Below, piece by piece: positions 51,130 to 61,107 of a DNA stretch of 64,000 bases (positions are counted from its first letter, which is position 1; each line of letters starts with the position of its first letter). This stretch comes from JBARDN01 sp050736695 (GTDB lineage Bacteria; Desulfobacterota; Binatia; Binatales; Binataceae). The position numbers were made by a program, and so were the translations under genes. Location: the NCBI GenBank assembly GCA_050736695.1, contig JBOHWH010000135.1:1-64000 (forward strand), given 5' to 3'. The notes under the pieces are model-generated. The model made no database searches. It was not told where the DNA came from and saw only the letters and a program-made list of their open reading frames with translations.

Positions 51130-52758
51130 CTACCAGGTTCCACGATTTCTTCCCAGCGAGCGTGCGATACTTGCCGGCGCCCATCCATCCCAACGATGAG
51201 TACGCGGAGATCGGTAATCATCGTCGTAATCGTCGGCGAATGGATCGCCGACCAGGCGCTGGTCCGAACCTGGCGGATTACGAGCTGAGTAGTACTCGAT
51301 CTTCTGCGGTGACTTGCACAGCGCCAGCATGAGCGCTTCAGCCCGATCGGGCGAAGGCACGCCACGAGCCCGCGCGCTTTCTTTCGATTCGATTTTCAAG
51401 CGCCCTTGGGAATCGAGTTCCCAGCGAATGCCTGCGAGTTGGCCGATCGTCTCCTCGTCCGTCAATCTATCGACTTGATCGCGTTCCAACGCGTCGGCGA
51501 GCGCCTGGTAGAAGCAGGCTTTCTGGTTGACGAAGCGCCGCGTCGGATCGTTTTCCCCGAGGTTGGGTTTGCTCTCGCAGGGCAGCGCCACGTTGATCAA
51601 TTCGACCGGAAACCTTTCGTCGCGCAGGTGCAAGCCGAAGTTGTGGCCGATGCCGATCGCATCGACGCGGACCACCGCGAGGCGCTGGCGAAATTCGCTG
51701 AGGAAGCGAACCACCTGTCCGCGGGTATCCTCTCCGCGCCAGGCACCCATCGCGACAATTCTCCATCGGTCGCCGCAGCGCTCACATACATAGACGACGG
51801 TTTCAGCCTGGCCGCCGCCGACATCCACTCCGGCGAAGAGCGGAGCATTTCCCGCCGCGTGGTTTGAATCCTTGAGCGCACGCTGCTTGGCCCGTTCTAG
51901 CCAGATCAGTTTGATTAAGGCGTCTTGCGCCTGGTCCGGAAACCGCGCCAGTACTCGCGACAGCCAGTTTGGAGAGCTGGCTTCGTTGCCATGCCACCAG
52001 GACTGATGCTGATCGTAAACCCAGCGTTTGCCAACCAGATAAGAAACCAGATTGCGATCGAGTGGGCCGCCGTCTGCGGGATCCATCTGCAGCAGCTGTT
52101 CAAGCGTGATGCCTTTCAGATTCGGCGAGTCAAAAGCGCCGATCGTGAAGCAGTTCCAAAGGCCGCGCTCTTTGCTGAAGGCGTCGAAAAAGGCGCCCGA
52201 CGGGATGGTTGGATTCCCCGCCATCACGATGTGCACGATGCCTCCCGCCATCGTTCCGGCAATCGCGTCCCAGATGCCCGATTCAATCCCGGGTGCTTCG
52301 TCGGCGATGATGAGAACGTATTTTCCGTGATAACCCTGAAAGTTTTCTGACTGATTGGTCGAAAAACCGATCGCGAAGTTGTTGTCGTCGCGGAACTTGA
52401 GCTCGGTTGTTTTCAATTTCGGGTAGGGGACTTTGGCGCGTTCCACCAGCCGGTGGATCTCGGTCCAGAGCTGGGTGCGCACCTGCCGCTGAGTGGGCGA
52501 GGTGGTCAGGACGATGCCTTCGGGAAAACGCGCCAACCACCACAGCGCGGCGATAGCGAGCGTGAAGGTCTTGCCGACGCCGTGGCACGCCTTGATTGCG
52601 GTTCTTCTGCGACTCTTGATCGACCGCAAAATCTCGGCCTCGGTGGTCCAGAGGTCCACGCCCAGTACATGGGTGGCGAACAGAACCGGATCGCTCATTA
52701 CCTTCTTTGCGAAAAGCTTTTGTTCGTCAGAGAGTTCGTGATAACTTTTGACTTTCAT
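51130..52758 (-). CDS. Phage terminase large subunit
   Basis: This 542-residue packaging motor and nuclease has an ATPase part with Walker A CHGVGKT (residues 58-64), Walker B YVLIIADEAPG (DE 153-154), and coupling motif VMAGNPTIPSGAFFDAF. The nuclease part has the RNase H-like start FAGVDVGGGQAETVVYV and later Asp residues in VRVDAIGIG and SPDRAEALMLAL. ATG 52758 follows GAGGAAG. It is downstream of a small-subunit-like gene, with a 32-base overlap. Confidence 0.92.
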   Translation of the reverse strand: MKVKSYHELSDEQKLFAKKVMSDPVLFATHVLGVDLWTTEAEILRSIKSRRRTAIKACHGVGKTFTLAIAALWWLARFPEGIVLTTSPTQRQVRTQLWTEIHRLVERAKVPYPKLKTTELKFRDDNNFAIGFSTNQSENFQGYHGKYVLIIADEAPGIESGIWDAIAGTMAGGIVHIVMAGNPTIPSGAFFDAFSKERGLWNCFTIGAFDSPNLKGITLEQLLQMDPADGGPLDRNLVSYLVGKRWVYDQHQSWWHGNEASSPNWLSRVLARFPDQAQDALIKLIWLERAKQRALKDSNHAAGNAPLFAGVDVGGGQAETVVYVCERCGDRWRIVAMGAWRGEDTRGQVVRFLSEFRQRLAVVRVDAIGIGHNFGLHLRDERFPVELINVALPCESKPNLGENDPTRRFVNQKACFYQALADALERDQVDRLTDEETIGQLAGIRWELDSQGRLKIESKESARARGVPSPDRAEALMLALCKSPQKIEYYSARNPPGSDQRLVGDPFADDYDDDYRSPRTHRWDGWAPASIARSLGRNRGTW

Positions 52759-53284
52759 TGTCTTCTTCCTCAATCGGTCCGATTGCCTCGAGTAGCTGGA
52801 CGAGTGTTAGGGGCGCACCATCTTTGCCGGTCAGCTCGTGGCGCTGGGGTGCCGCATAGCCGTTGATCTGCGCCGCATGGCGGAGCACCTTGACCCCGGC
52901 TTCAACCGACCGAGGATTGCCTTTGCGTATGCCGGGTTGGAGGTTCATGAACATCTCTTCGCACCGGGAGGTGTCGAGCTTGCGAAACTCGTCGGCTGCA
53001 ATCGACGGATCGCGCGCGATCGCTCTCCGAAATGCTTTGTGAATCGCCTGCCGCGAGATTTGAAAGTCAGGCAGGAACGTGACTCCGTCCGGGATCGCGA
53101 CGATCGCCTGGGCTTGGTGTTTCCCCACGCGGGCGATCTGGTCCGCGATCGCGTCGAAGGTCAGGCCAATGCGTTTTAGATGAAGCGTTTCGGCTTCGAT
53201 CCACCTCGCCCTGAGCACCGCCGCAGAAACTACCGTTGGACGATGGGTGCCGCGCCAAGTTCCGTCCGGGTGGCGCCTCATCAC
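52727..53284 (-). CDS. Terminase small-subunit-like protein
   Basis: This 185-residue DNA-binding candidate has helix-turn-helix-like segments (LKRIGLTFDAIADQIARVGK and FQISRQAIHKAFRRAI). The ending with HELTGKDGAPLTLVQLLEAI has the HE-TG-DG-P pattern seen in many small terminase subunits. Its position just before the large terminase and overlapping both neighbours supports this. The start ATG 53284 overlaps the methyltransferase stop. Confidence 0.72.
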   Translation of the reverse strand: MMRRHPDGTWRGTHRPTVVSAAVLRARWIEAETLHLKRIGLTFDAIADQIARVGKHQAQAIVAIPDGVTFLPDFQISRQAIHKAFRRAIARDPSIAADEFRKLDTSRCEEMFMNLQPGIRKGNPRSVEAGVKVLRHAAQINGYAAPQRHELTGKDGAPLTLVQLLEAIGPIEEEDNESQKLSRTL

Positions 53285-54612
53285 TCACCCACCAATTCGG
53301 GCTTGAGGCCGAGCGCCGCCATGCGTTCCAGCGCAACCGCGACGAACGGCGGGGATTTTTCAATCGCGTAACAGCGCCGACCGGTCTGCTCGGCCGCGAC
53401 CAACTGCGATCCGCTGCCAGAGAACGGCTCGTAACAGATGTCGCCGCGCTCGGTGTGCATCTCCATGGGAAGCGCGAACAACCGGCAAGGCTTACAGGTT
53501 GGATGTGCGTCGGTCTCGACTTCCGAACTTGGGACTTCCCAGACCGTGCTGGGAAACTCGCCCGCGATTTTGCCGAGATCTGAGCGTAGCGTCTTGGGTT
53601 TCTCGCCTCTGATCCAACCGAACAAACATGGTTCGTGCTGCCAGAGGTAGGTCGAGTAGGTCAACACCGGGCGACTCTTGACCCAAATGATCTGCTGGTG
53701 AACGAAGGCGCCGAACTCGCCCCAGATCGATTCGAGCATCATCTGGCGGCGCGATGCGTGCCAGCAATACCACGCGGCGTTGCGGACAATCGCATGCTCG
53801 ATCGCCATCCCGATGAACCCGCGGTAGAGTTCGACTCCTGCCTCCTCGGCGTTCTTAACGTCCGCGCTTTTCGCTTCCACGTACACCCCCGACCAATTCT
53901 TGTCGCGGTTTGCAGCGCCTCGATTTCCCCAGCTCTGTGGATGGGAACCGCCGGTGTACCCGACCGCGTAGGGCGGGTCGGTCGCGAACAGGACCGCGCG
54001 CTCGTCGCCCATCAACCGCGCGACGTCCTCGGGTTTGGTTGCGTCACCGCAGAGCAGGCGATGCGCGCCCACTCGCCAGAGTTGGTTCGCGCGCGTGCCC
54101 CATTTTTTCTGGAGTTCGGCTGCTTGCTCGATTTGTGCCGGCGGTTCGGCCTGCGGATGGATCAGGCTCCACAGCCGGTCGCCTGCGGTACGCCGAAGGA
54201 GATCTTCAACCGCGGGGCTATCGGTTCTCACGGTCTGGAGAAGCGTTCCGATTCGCTCGGAGTCGGATTCGGCTAGGGAAGCGAGCGGATCGAGGGTAAG
54301 CAACAGTTTGTCCGCCTCCGCTTCATCGAGGTCCAGAATGAGCACCGGAACTTCGAAGTCCGGCGTGGTTTCGGCGCGCAAGTGACCGTCAATCAACATG
54401 AGCCTTCCGTTTCCCAGTTCGCGGGCAAGCAGCGCGTCGGCGTACCCGATCTCGGCGAGAAGGTCACGCAGGGCATTCGCCTGAGCCTTTGGATGGCGCC
54501 GCCAGTTTTTCGGATTGGAAAGCAGGTCCCGAGCCGGGACTCGACGCAGCTCTCTTATGCGATCCCGAATCGCGATGGCGCCGTTGGAATTTGTTGATGT
54601 TGCGTTAGCCAT
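53281..54612 (-). CDS. ParB-domain DNA methyltransferase
   Basis: This 443-residue phage-type enzyme has an N-terminal ParB/sulfiredoxin-like domain (VPARDLLSNPKNWRRHPKAQ, LMLIDGHLRAE, about residues 20-120) and a C-terminal N6-adenine or N4-cytosine methyltransferase with VLFATDPPYAVGY (DPPY catalytic motif near 230) and YEPFSGSGSQLVAAEQTGRRCYAIE (SAM motif). Motif order is beta class. ATG 54612 is used. It is encoded upstream of both terminase genes, all overlapping, so it may protect DNA before packaging. Confidence 0.9.
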   Translation of the reverse strand: MANATSTNSNGAIAIRDRIRELRRVPARDLLSNPKNWRRHPKAQANALRDLLAEIGYADALLARELGNGRLMLIDGHLRAETTPDFEVPVLILDLDEAEADKLLLTLDPLASLAESDSERIGTLLQTVRTDSPAVEDLLRRTAGDRLWSLIHPQAEPPAQIEQAAELQKKWGTRANQLWRVGAHRLLCGDATKPEDVARLMGDERAVLFATDPPYAVGYTGGSHPQSWGNRGAANRDKNWSGVYVEAKSADVKNAEEAGVELYRGFIGMAIEHAIVRNAAWYCWHASRRQMMLESIWGEFGAFVHQQIIWVKSRPVLTYSTYLWQHEPCLFGWIRGEKPKTLRSDLGKIAGEFPSTVWEVPSSEVETDAHPTCKPCRLFALPMEMHTERGDICYEPFSGSGSQLVAAEQTGRRCYAIEKSPPFVAVALERMAALGLKPELVGE

Positions 54613-54858
54613 TCGACATCTCGGTTCAATTCTCATTTTGGAGAAAAACCGAGACTGGAATCAAAGTGACAAATTGCAAGTGCCAGGGGGGATTTCGTCA
54701 CCCGCATCTCGGCCTTGCCTGCTGTCGCTTTTCGCAGGCCAGGGCAGCGCTCCAGCCGTCCGACAGCATATGAGCCAATGTGGAAATTAGGCGCCACTAG
54801 AACGCTCAGCGTCGGATAGCGCCCGACACGCAGCCCTGCCGTGTCACGCTAGCCTGAG

Positions 54859-55542
54859 CTAGGGCCGCTCGTTGCGGGACCGGCCCAGGGTACCTTTGCG
54901 TTTTTGAGAACGGAGAATGGCGCGACGGCGACTGCTGGCAGATATGTCCCTATTTTCGACGGCTTGCTCGCGCTTCCGCATCCGGACGTAGCTATCGAGC
55001 GAAAGTGCGCGGCCGATCGCCACTTTAAATAGCTCGTTCAAGACCTCATCAATTTTCGGCTGCGAAAGCGCCCGATATCCGTCTTTGAGTAGAACCCCGG
55101 GCCACAGGAAAACCCACATGTTGCGCCGGAACGTCTGGCCAAGACTGTCCCGCGGACGTCCCTGTGGTCTGTTCGAGGCCAAATGCTGCAATTTATCCTG
55201 CAGAGTGTCGAGCGCGACTGAGACATGATCGGGAAGCCAGGTTGGCTCTCGCAGTTCCCGCCTGAGATTCAGTAGCAGCGAGAGCGCGCGTCCTGCGCCA
55301 GCGCCTTTCAGCCCTTTACGCGCCTCGGCGCAGCGGAAGTTCCAGCAAGCCTCTTCGAGGTTCTCCAGTCGCTTCGTCTGGTATCTACGCAGGGGGCTGA
55401 GCAATTGATAAGCCTGCGTGCGCTGGAACTGCGCGCGGAAGGCAGCCTTTGCCTCCGCCCGCTCTTCTTGCATGGATGGGAGGTCGCAAAATGTCTCCAA
55501 AGCCCGACCTCTCTGCAAACTGGAATCGTCCGAAGATTTCAT
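54859..55542 (-). CDS. Hypothetical phage-region protein
   Basis: This 227-residue helical, strongly basic protein reads MQEERAEAKAAFRAQFQRTQAYQLL and later RPQGRPRDSLGQTFRRNMWVFLWPGVLLKDGYRAL. No family is recognised. ATG 55542 is chosen; upstream frame to 55938 lacks coding character. It is the last coding signal before the presumed right end of the accessory region. Confidence 0.55.
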   Translation of the reverse strand: MKSSDDSSLQRGRALETFCDLPSMQEERAEAKAAFRAQFQRTQAYQLLSPLRRYQTKRLENLEEACWNFRCAEARKGLKGAGAGRALSLLLNLRRELREPTWLPDHVSVALDTLQDKLQHLASNRPQGRPRDSLGQTFRRNMWVFLWPGVLLKDGYRALSQPKIDEVLNELFKVAIGRALSLDSYVRMRKREQAVENRDISASSRRRAILRSQKRKGTLGRSRNERP

Positions 55543-56298
55543 CGCAATGATAATGGTAGCACGTCCCCATGCGTTTCCCTGACATCTGGGCAGACACTTT
55601 TTCCACAAATCAATAGGGTCCAGGAGATTTGGAGTAGTGGTTTGCCCAGGGTATTTTGTACCAGCTGTCAAATTGAAGCTGGAACTGGAGGAACCCCGCA
55701 GTGGCAAGGCGACAGTACACGGCGGAAGAGATCGTATTAGCGGTTCGCATATGTCGGCATCTGAATCGCAGCGCGCCTGCCGGAGCAGATCGGGGTTAGA
55801 TTCCGTTGGATTAGAGAATGACAAATGCTGTCCGATTGAAACGAACAACTCATAAATTGACTTGGTCGCTGCTGGCAGTCTGGCTGGCATGGGAAGGTTA
55901 CTTGCTTGTCGCGGGCTTGTGGCCCTTTTTGGGGCCACAAACGGATACTTTTAACGGTGTGGTTTACCACGGCCGCGCGGATCGGATGGAAACTGGATTA
56001 ATCGCAACGGTCTCTGGGTTTCCGTCGGGCCTCTTTATCCCTGCCTTAGAGTTGATCCTGTTGCAAAAAAGCCTGGTATAGGACTTGTTGGTAGGCAAGA
56101 CACTTGATCGAGTTTATCTTCAGCTGGTTGATTATTTGTGCTGTGACTTCGCGCAATGGTACGTTACGCTGCGCGGGCTGGACTTCTTGATCAGAAGGCT
56201 GAGGATACGACTGAGACAGAAATCCGTTACCCCGACGTGAGAGCCCGCAGGGAACGTTCGGCGTCGAGATGCGGAACTCCTCCGTCGGCGGGAAGGCA
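55543..56298. other. Gene-poor boundary region
   Basis: No complete gene is seen. At 55701 a GTG opens a short frame ARRQYTAEEIVLAVR that resembles the start of IS3-type transposases and ends after about 16 codons. An open frame at 55818-56081 lacks coding bias. The right end of the accessory region is probably here. Confidence 0.5.
55701..55750 (+). pseudogene. IS3-type transposase N-terminal scrap
   Basis: The 16 codons ARRQYTAEEIVLAVR, preceded by GGAGGA, look like the first helix of an IS3-family OrfA helix-turn-helix. Nothing further of the gene is present. The match is short, so confidence is low. Confidence 0.35.
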
Positions 56299-59154
56299 AT
56301 GAAATCATCGAGGGTTCGTTCAACCAATCGCGTGCGCGTGTTGTTGGGGGTAGCGGTTCTCCTGGCAGCGATCGCGGGCTACCGGCAGGTTGTAGGGGCG
56401 CAATCACAACCCCGCGCTTTGATCACCGAGCCGGTCAGCGATACCAAGCTGGTCACGCTCGCGGGTAATACGCGTCCGGAGGCGAACTCACGCTACGATC
56501 GCGGGCCGGTCACTGACAGCTTCCGGATGGAGCATATGTTCCTCCAGTTGCGACGCTCTCCCGGAGCGGAGCACGCCCTTCAGCAGTACATGGGACAACA
56601 GGCCGACCCCAAGTCACCAAACTATCACCATTGGTTGACGGCGCAGGAAATCGGTCAGCGGTACGGTCTGGCCCCGGAAGATATGGTCACGATCACCGGG
56701 TGGCTCCAGTCCCACGGCTTCACTGTCAATGTCGTTTATCCCAACGGCATGGTGATCGACTTCTCGGGTACGGCAGGCGAGGTGCGCAAGGCTTTCCACA
56801 CCGAGATTCATCGCCTTGATGTGGACGGCAAGCTACATATCGCCAACATGAGCGATCCGCAGATTCCGGCCGCGCTCGTGCCGGCAGTGGTCGGCATCGT
56901 GTCGCTGAACGACTTCCGGCCGCATCCGATGCGCACGAAAAGCTCGAACTTCTCGCGGGGCGGTACTTGCGGCCCATTGGGCGCTCCGTGTGAGAAGCTC
57001 GTACCTGCCGACGTCGATACCATCTACAACTTGAATCCGCTCTTTTCCGGCAGTATCACCGGGCAAGGCGAGAGAGTCGTAGTGGTCGAAGATAGCGATG
57101 TCTTCAATCCTGGCAACGCGATTTGTATGGGGAATGGCACTCCCACCGGCTGTTGTTCGGGTTTCGGAACAGGATCCTGCGGCACCGGAGACTGGGACAC
57201 CTTCCGCACTACTTTCGGCCTTGCCAGCGACTTCCCGAACGGACGTTTCGTGCAGTTCCAACCGCCACCGCCCAGCGGCTCGAACAATTGTAGCGATCCG
57301 GGCGCCGTCACAGACGTTGATGTCGAGGCGATCCTCGATGCGGAATGGGCCTGCGCGTCGGCGCCCAACGCGACTATCCTTATGGGCTCGTGCGCGGACG
57401 TCACTACCGGATCTTTTGGGACGACATTGGCTTCGGGAGTTTTTGTCGCACTGCAGAACATTCTAAACGGCGCGCTGAGCCCGAAGCCGGATGTGGTGAG
57501 CGTCAGTTACGGCGAATCGGAGGCAGTTAACGGCGCGTCGTCCAACGCCGCCATCGACTCGCTGTATCAGACGGGCGTGGCGGGAGGCATTTCAATTTTC
57601 GTTGCTGCGGGCGATGCCGGTTCGGATTCTAATGACGAGGATCGAGGGCCGCCTCCATCCGCGGCAACCTTCGGAATCAGCGTGAGCGGATTTGCGTCCA
57701 GCCCGAACGACGTGGCGGTGGGTGGCACCGATTTCGGTGACTTCTTAACCAACACCAGCTCCACATACTGGAATGCGTCGAATGGGGCCAACGATGGCTC
57801 GGCCCAGTCCTATGTGCCGGAAATCCCGTGGAACGACTCGTGCGCCAGCGACCTGTTGTCCGGATTCATGGGCACGGTCTCAACCTTTGGCCCAAGTGGC
57901 TTGTGCGAACTTGCTTTGTTCGGAAGCGGGATTTGCACGAGTAACCGCGAGCCATACGGGTGTTGTGATGGGCCGGGGAGCGGCATTTGTCCACAACCCG
58001 ATTTTTCGCTGCAAGTCGCCGGCGGCAGCGGCGGCCCAAGCAGCTGTGCGAGCGGAGCGCCGTCCACGAGCGGCGTGGTAAGCGGGACCTGTAAAGGATG
58101 GACCAAGCCTGGTTATCAATCGGTTTTTGGCAACCCGAGCGACGGCGTTCGCGATGTTCCCGACGTCGCGCTGTTCGCCGCAGACGGATTGTGGGGGCAT
58201 TGCTACGTGTTTTGCAATTCCAACCCTGCGGACATGAATTCATGCACTGGCGACGTCAGCACCTGGCCTTGCGCGGGCGGGACCTCGTTCGCCTCGCCGA
58301 TAATGGCCGGCATCCAAGCTCTGGCCGATCAGAAGACCGGCAGCGATCAAGGCAACCCGAATACCACCTACTATTCGCTCGCGCGCACCGAGTATGGCGC
58401 GAGTGGCAACGCCAGCTGCAAGTCGAGCCTGGGTAACGGAGTTTCAAGTTCGTGCATCTTCTATGACATAACCCAGGGTGACAACGACCAACCATGCGTT
58501 GTAGGCGACCCGAACTGTTTCGCCGACGGAGTACCTACCGGGGATGTCGGCGTGCTGTCCACGTCAAACTCGTCGTTCCAGAACGCATTTGGGGCGAACG
58601 CCGGATGGGACTTCGATACCGGCATCGGGACCGTCAATGCCACCAATCTCGTGATGGCATTTGCCGGCAGCGTGACGGTAACGGTAACGGCAACCGCGAC
58701 TGCAACGTCAACCAGCGGCACGCCGACAACAACCGCAACGTCAACTACGCCTAGCACCGCGACTCCGTCGGCAACAATGACTGCTACCGCTACCGCGACG
58801 AAGACCGCAACGCCGACGGCTACTGCGACGCCGGGCGGCGGGCGAGTCTCGGTGAACCGGAAGAAGCTCGTGCTCAACGCGTCGCCGATGGCGACGGCGT
58901 CCTCAAGTATCACTATTGGCAACAGGGGGACGGGCCCGCTGACGGCTAACGTAAGCGCCCCGGAACACGACCCCCCATTTACGGAGGTTGGTGGAGCAAG
59001 GGGGATTGTGATCGGTCCGGGCTTAAACCACGAAGTGATAATCGTGTACGCGCCGACGAAGAAAGGATCGAGGAGCGATCAGATCTTGATCACGAGCGAT
59101 GATCCCACGCATAAGAAAGTAATCAAGGTGAAAATCAAGGGTAGGGCGAAATAG
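56299..59154 (+). CDS. Secreted S53 (sedolisin/kumamolisin-type) peptidase
   Basis: This 951-residue exported acid-type serine-carboxyl protease has, in order: a signal (VRVLLGVAVLLAAIAGYRQVVGA), a pro-kumamolisin prodomain (about 75-210, with YHHWLTAQEIGQRYGL), and the peptidase domain with the acidic pair Glu343 and Asp347 (VEAILD) and the nucleophile Ser663 in GGTSFASPIMAG. A Thr/Ala-rich linker near 800-850 leads to a Hydin/ASPM-like beta domain. ATG 56299 is preferred over 56269. All catalytic residues are present. Confidence 0.93.
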   Translation: MKSSRVRSTNRVRVLLGVAVLLAAIAGYRQVVGAQSQPRALITEPVSDTKLVTLAGNTRPEANSRYDRGPVTDSFRMEHMFLQLRRSPGAEHALQQYMGQQADPKSPNYHHWLTAQEIGQRYGLAPEDMVTITGWLQSHGFTVNVVYPNGMVIDFSGTAGEVRKAFHTEIHRLDVDGKLHIANMSDPQIPAALVPAVVGIVSLNDFRPHPMRTKSSNFSRGGTCGPLGAPCEKLVPADVDTIYNLNPLFSGSITGQGERVVVVEDSDVFNPGNAICMGNGTPTGCCSGFGTGSCGTGDWDTFRTTFGLASDFPNGRFVQFQPPPPSGSNNCSDPGAVTDVDVEAILDAEWACASAPNATILMGSCADVTTGSFGTTLASGVFVALQNILNGALSPKPDVVSVSYGESEAVNGASSNAAIDSLYQTGVAGGISIFVAAGDAGSDSNDEDRGPPPSAATFGISVSGFASSPNDVAVGGTDFGDFLTNTSSTYWNASNGANDGSAQSYVPEIPWNDSCASDLLSGFMGTVSTFGPSGLCELALFGSGICTSNREPYGCCDGPGSGICPQPDFSLQVAGGSGGPSSCASGAPSTSGVVSGTCKGWTKPGYQSVFGNPSDGVRDVPDVALFAADGLWGHCYVFCNSNPADMNSCTGDVSTWPCAGGTSFASPIMAGIQALADQKTGSDQGNPNTTYYSLARTEYGASGNASCKSSLGNGVSSSCIFYDITQGDNDQPCVVGDPNCFADGVPTGDVGVLSTSNSSFQNAFGANAGWDFDTGIGTVNATNLVMAFAGSVTVTVTATATATSTSGTPTTTATSTTPSTATPSATMTATATATKTATPTATATPGGGRVSVNRKKLVLNASPMATASSSITIGNRGTGPLTANVSAPEHDPPFTEVGGARGIVIGPGLNHEVIIVYAPTKKGSRSDQILITSDDPTHKKVIKVKIKGRAK

Positions 59155-59274
59155 GCGGACGGGCCGGTTTGAATACGCGCGCAACGAAAGGACGCACGGT
59201 GCGAGCCGATGAGCCCGAAAATGCACCTAAGCCGATCATCGCCATCGATGGCGATGATCGCCGCTCGATCCGGT

Positions 59275-60864
59275 CTATTTGTTCTTCGGCGCTTTCCCCG
59301 TTCCCGACAGCTTCACCGACTGCTGCTCAGCATTGTCGATGATCATCAGGGTGGCCGTAGACGATACGGCGGCGGTCGGCGCGAACGTAATTCCGATCGC
59401 GCACTCCGAGCCTGGGTATAGCTCCGCCGGAAAACTGCACCTATTATCCACGCCGAACGGACTGCCCCCTCCGCTGAGTCCTTCGATCAGCACAGTGATA
59501 CCGGGCTTCTTCTTGCTCCCCTTGGGATTGCGCATGATGACACGCTTGGGCCCCTTAAGACTCCCTACCTCCACGCTGCCGAAATTCAGCGATGTCGGTC
59601 TGATCCTGAGCTCAACCGGTACCGGTGTTGGCGTCGGTGTTGGCGTCGGTGGAATTCCAGGGCCTATTGCGTAAAGGCGATTTGGCCCATACGGATAGAC
59701 GTTCATGTAGATCGTTCCGTCGGCGCCGATCGCCGGCGCTCCTTCTATAAGGGAAATACCGCCGGCCGCGGTGGCGAACTTCCACTTAATGGAGCCGTCG
59801 GGGTTGATCGCGTAGATATTCCCGTCATTGGCGCCAACATAGATAGCGCCATCGGCTCCAATCGCCGGCGACGAGATTACCGCCGCGTCCTCAGTAAAAA
59901 CTTGCCACCTGAAACTGCCGTTGGGGTTTAACCCCCACACGCTGCGTCCGTCTCCAAAATAGATTGCGCCATCGGCCCCAATAGCTGGCGAGGATAGTAC
60001 CCAGTAATTCGGTGACTGGAACCGCCACTTTAACGAACCGTCGGGATTGATGGCGAACAGGTAGGCGATACTATTCGGGTAACCCCCAGTAAATTCGGAA
60101 CCGACATAGATAGTACCATCCGCCCCTACTGCCGGAGAAGACTCCACGTCGCCAGGCGTCGTGAAGAACCACTTCAACGAGCCGTCGGGGTTTACTGCAT
60201 AGACGTTGTAGTCAGCGGAACCAAAGTAGATTGTTCCGTCGGTAGCGATCGCCGGAGAGGACATCTCATTGGTCCCATAATTTCCTTCCGCCAGCACCCA
60301 CTTCGCGGTGCCGTCGGGGTTGATCGCATACAGTTTGCCGTCATCGCAGTACACGTAGATGGTTCCATCGGCTCCGATTGCGGGCGAGGATTCTAATTCA
60401 AAGCCGGTTTGGAAAATCCACTTCAATGTACCATCCGGATTTACTGCGTATAGGTAACCGGTTCGGATATCGCCGGCTGAAGGAGCGTAGATCGTTCCAT
60501 CGGCTCCGATTGCGGGCGAAGGGTACAGTGGCCAGGCGGCTGCGAACGTCCACTTCACCGTCCCGTCCTGATTAAATGCGTAGAGATTATTGTCTCCAGG
60601 CGTTGAATAGATGGTTCCATCCACGCCAAGGGTGGGCGACGATAGCGGCGCAAAAATAGTGCCCCCTGGGTAAACAAACAACCATTTCTGGACGCCGTTG
60701 TTGGCGCTGGTGTCGAATGAGCTTTGGCCAGTGTGTGCAGAGTCGTGCCGGAAGACCGGCCAAGGCGAAGCCGCCAGTTGTGCACGCGGCGCGCTCGTCA
60801 ACGAGACTATGAGCAAAACGCCAGCGGCCAAACTCAATAAAACGATCGGACCAATTCGGCCCAC
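59275..60864 (-). CDS. Secreted PQQ-like beta-propeller with Hydin-like tail
   Basis: This 529-residue protein has a signal peptide (IVLLSLAAGVLLIVSLTSAPRAQ), then about eight propeller repeats of about 42 residues with SSPAIGADGTIYVG, NLYAINPDGSLKWRF as the repeated unit, covering residues 40-400. A PTPTPTPTPV linker and a C-terminal ASH/Hydin-like beta domain follow. No cofactor-binding dehydrogenase motif is clear, so it is a binding or scaffolding protein. It converges with the S53 peptidase, 120 bases apart. Confidence 0.88.
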   Translation of the reverse strand: MGRIGPIVLLSLAAGVLLIVSLTSAPRAQLAASPWPVFRHDSAHTGQSSFDTSANNGVQKWLFVYPGGTIFAPLSSPTLGVDGTIYSTPGDNNLYAFNQDGTVKWTFAAAWPLYPSPAIGADGTIYAPSAGDIRTGYLYAVNPDGTLKWIFQTGFELESSPAIGADGTIYVYCDDGKLYAINPDGTAKWVLAEGNYGTNEMSSPAIATDGTIYFGSADYNVYAVNPDGSLKWFFTTPGDVESSPAVGADGTIYVGSEFTGGYPNSIAYLFAINPDGSLKWRFQSPNYWVLSSPAIGADGAIYFGDGRSVWGLNPNGSFRWQVFTEDAAVISSPAIGADGAIYVGANDGNIYAINPDGSIKWKFATAAGGISLIEGAPAIGADGTIYMNVYPYGPNRLYAIGPGIPPTPTPTPTPVPVELRIRPTSLNFGSVEVGSLKGPKRVIMRNPKGSKKKPGITVLIEGLSGGGSPFGVDNRCSFPAELYPGSECAIGITFAPTAAVSSTATLMIIDNAEQQSVKLSGTGKAPKNK

Positions 60865-61107
60865 GTCCTTGTAACGTTTCGTTGGATTTCCCCCCGCTTA
60901 CTCGGTCCCCGCTCGCAGACGCTATTTTGGTACTCATGGAGAGACGGTGCAACCTTTTTCCCATCCAGGTAGTAGGGTCTGAGCATTACTAGAACGTCGT
61001 TTGGCTTGCCTATCCGGAAAGCGGCGCGTCAACCGCCAGGGCTGTCAACCGCCGCTTGTCAACCGCCCCATAGTGTCAACCGGTTGACAGAGAGCACCTG
61101 CTATCGG

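Larger units (their letters stand above)
39303..55700. mobile_element. Accessory integrated region (serine-recombinase element with phage genes)
   Basis: The left boundary is sharp: cassette C similarity stops at 39302 and the recombinase begins. The content is accessory: recombinase/DUF2924, a DNA-glycosylase-like gene, type I restriction fragments, an IS1595-type insertion, terminase genes and a ParB-methyltransferase. No capsid, portal or lysis gene is seen. The right boundary is uncertain, between the last phage-like gene (55542) and the secreted peptidase (56299). It may be composite, made of two or more elements. Confidence 0.5.

Noticed and set aside
55818..56081. 87-codon frame upstream of the S53 peptidase
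   Set aside because: It has a tryptophan-rich chance peptide without ribosome site or coding bias.
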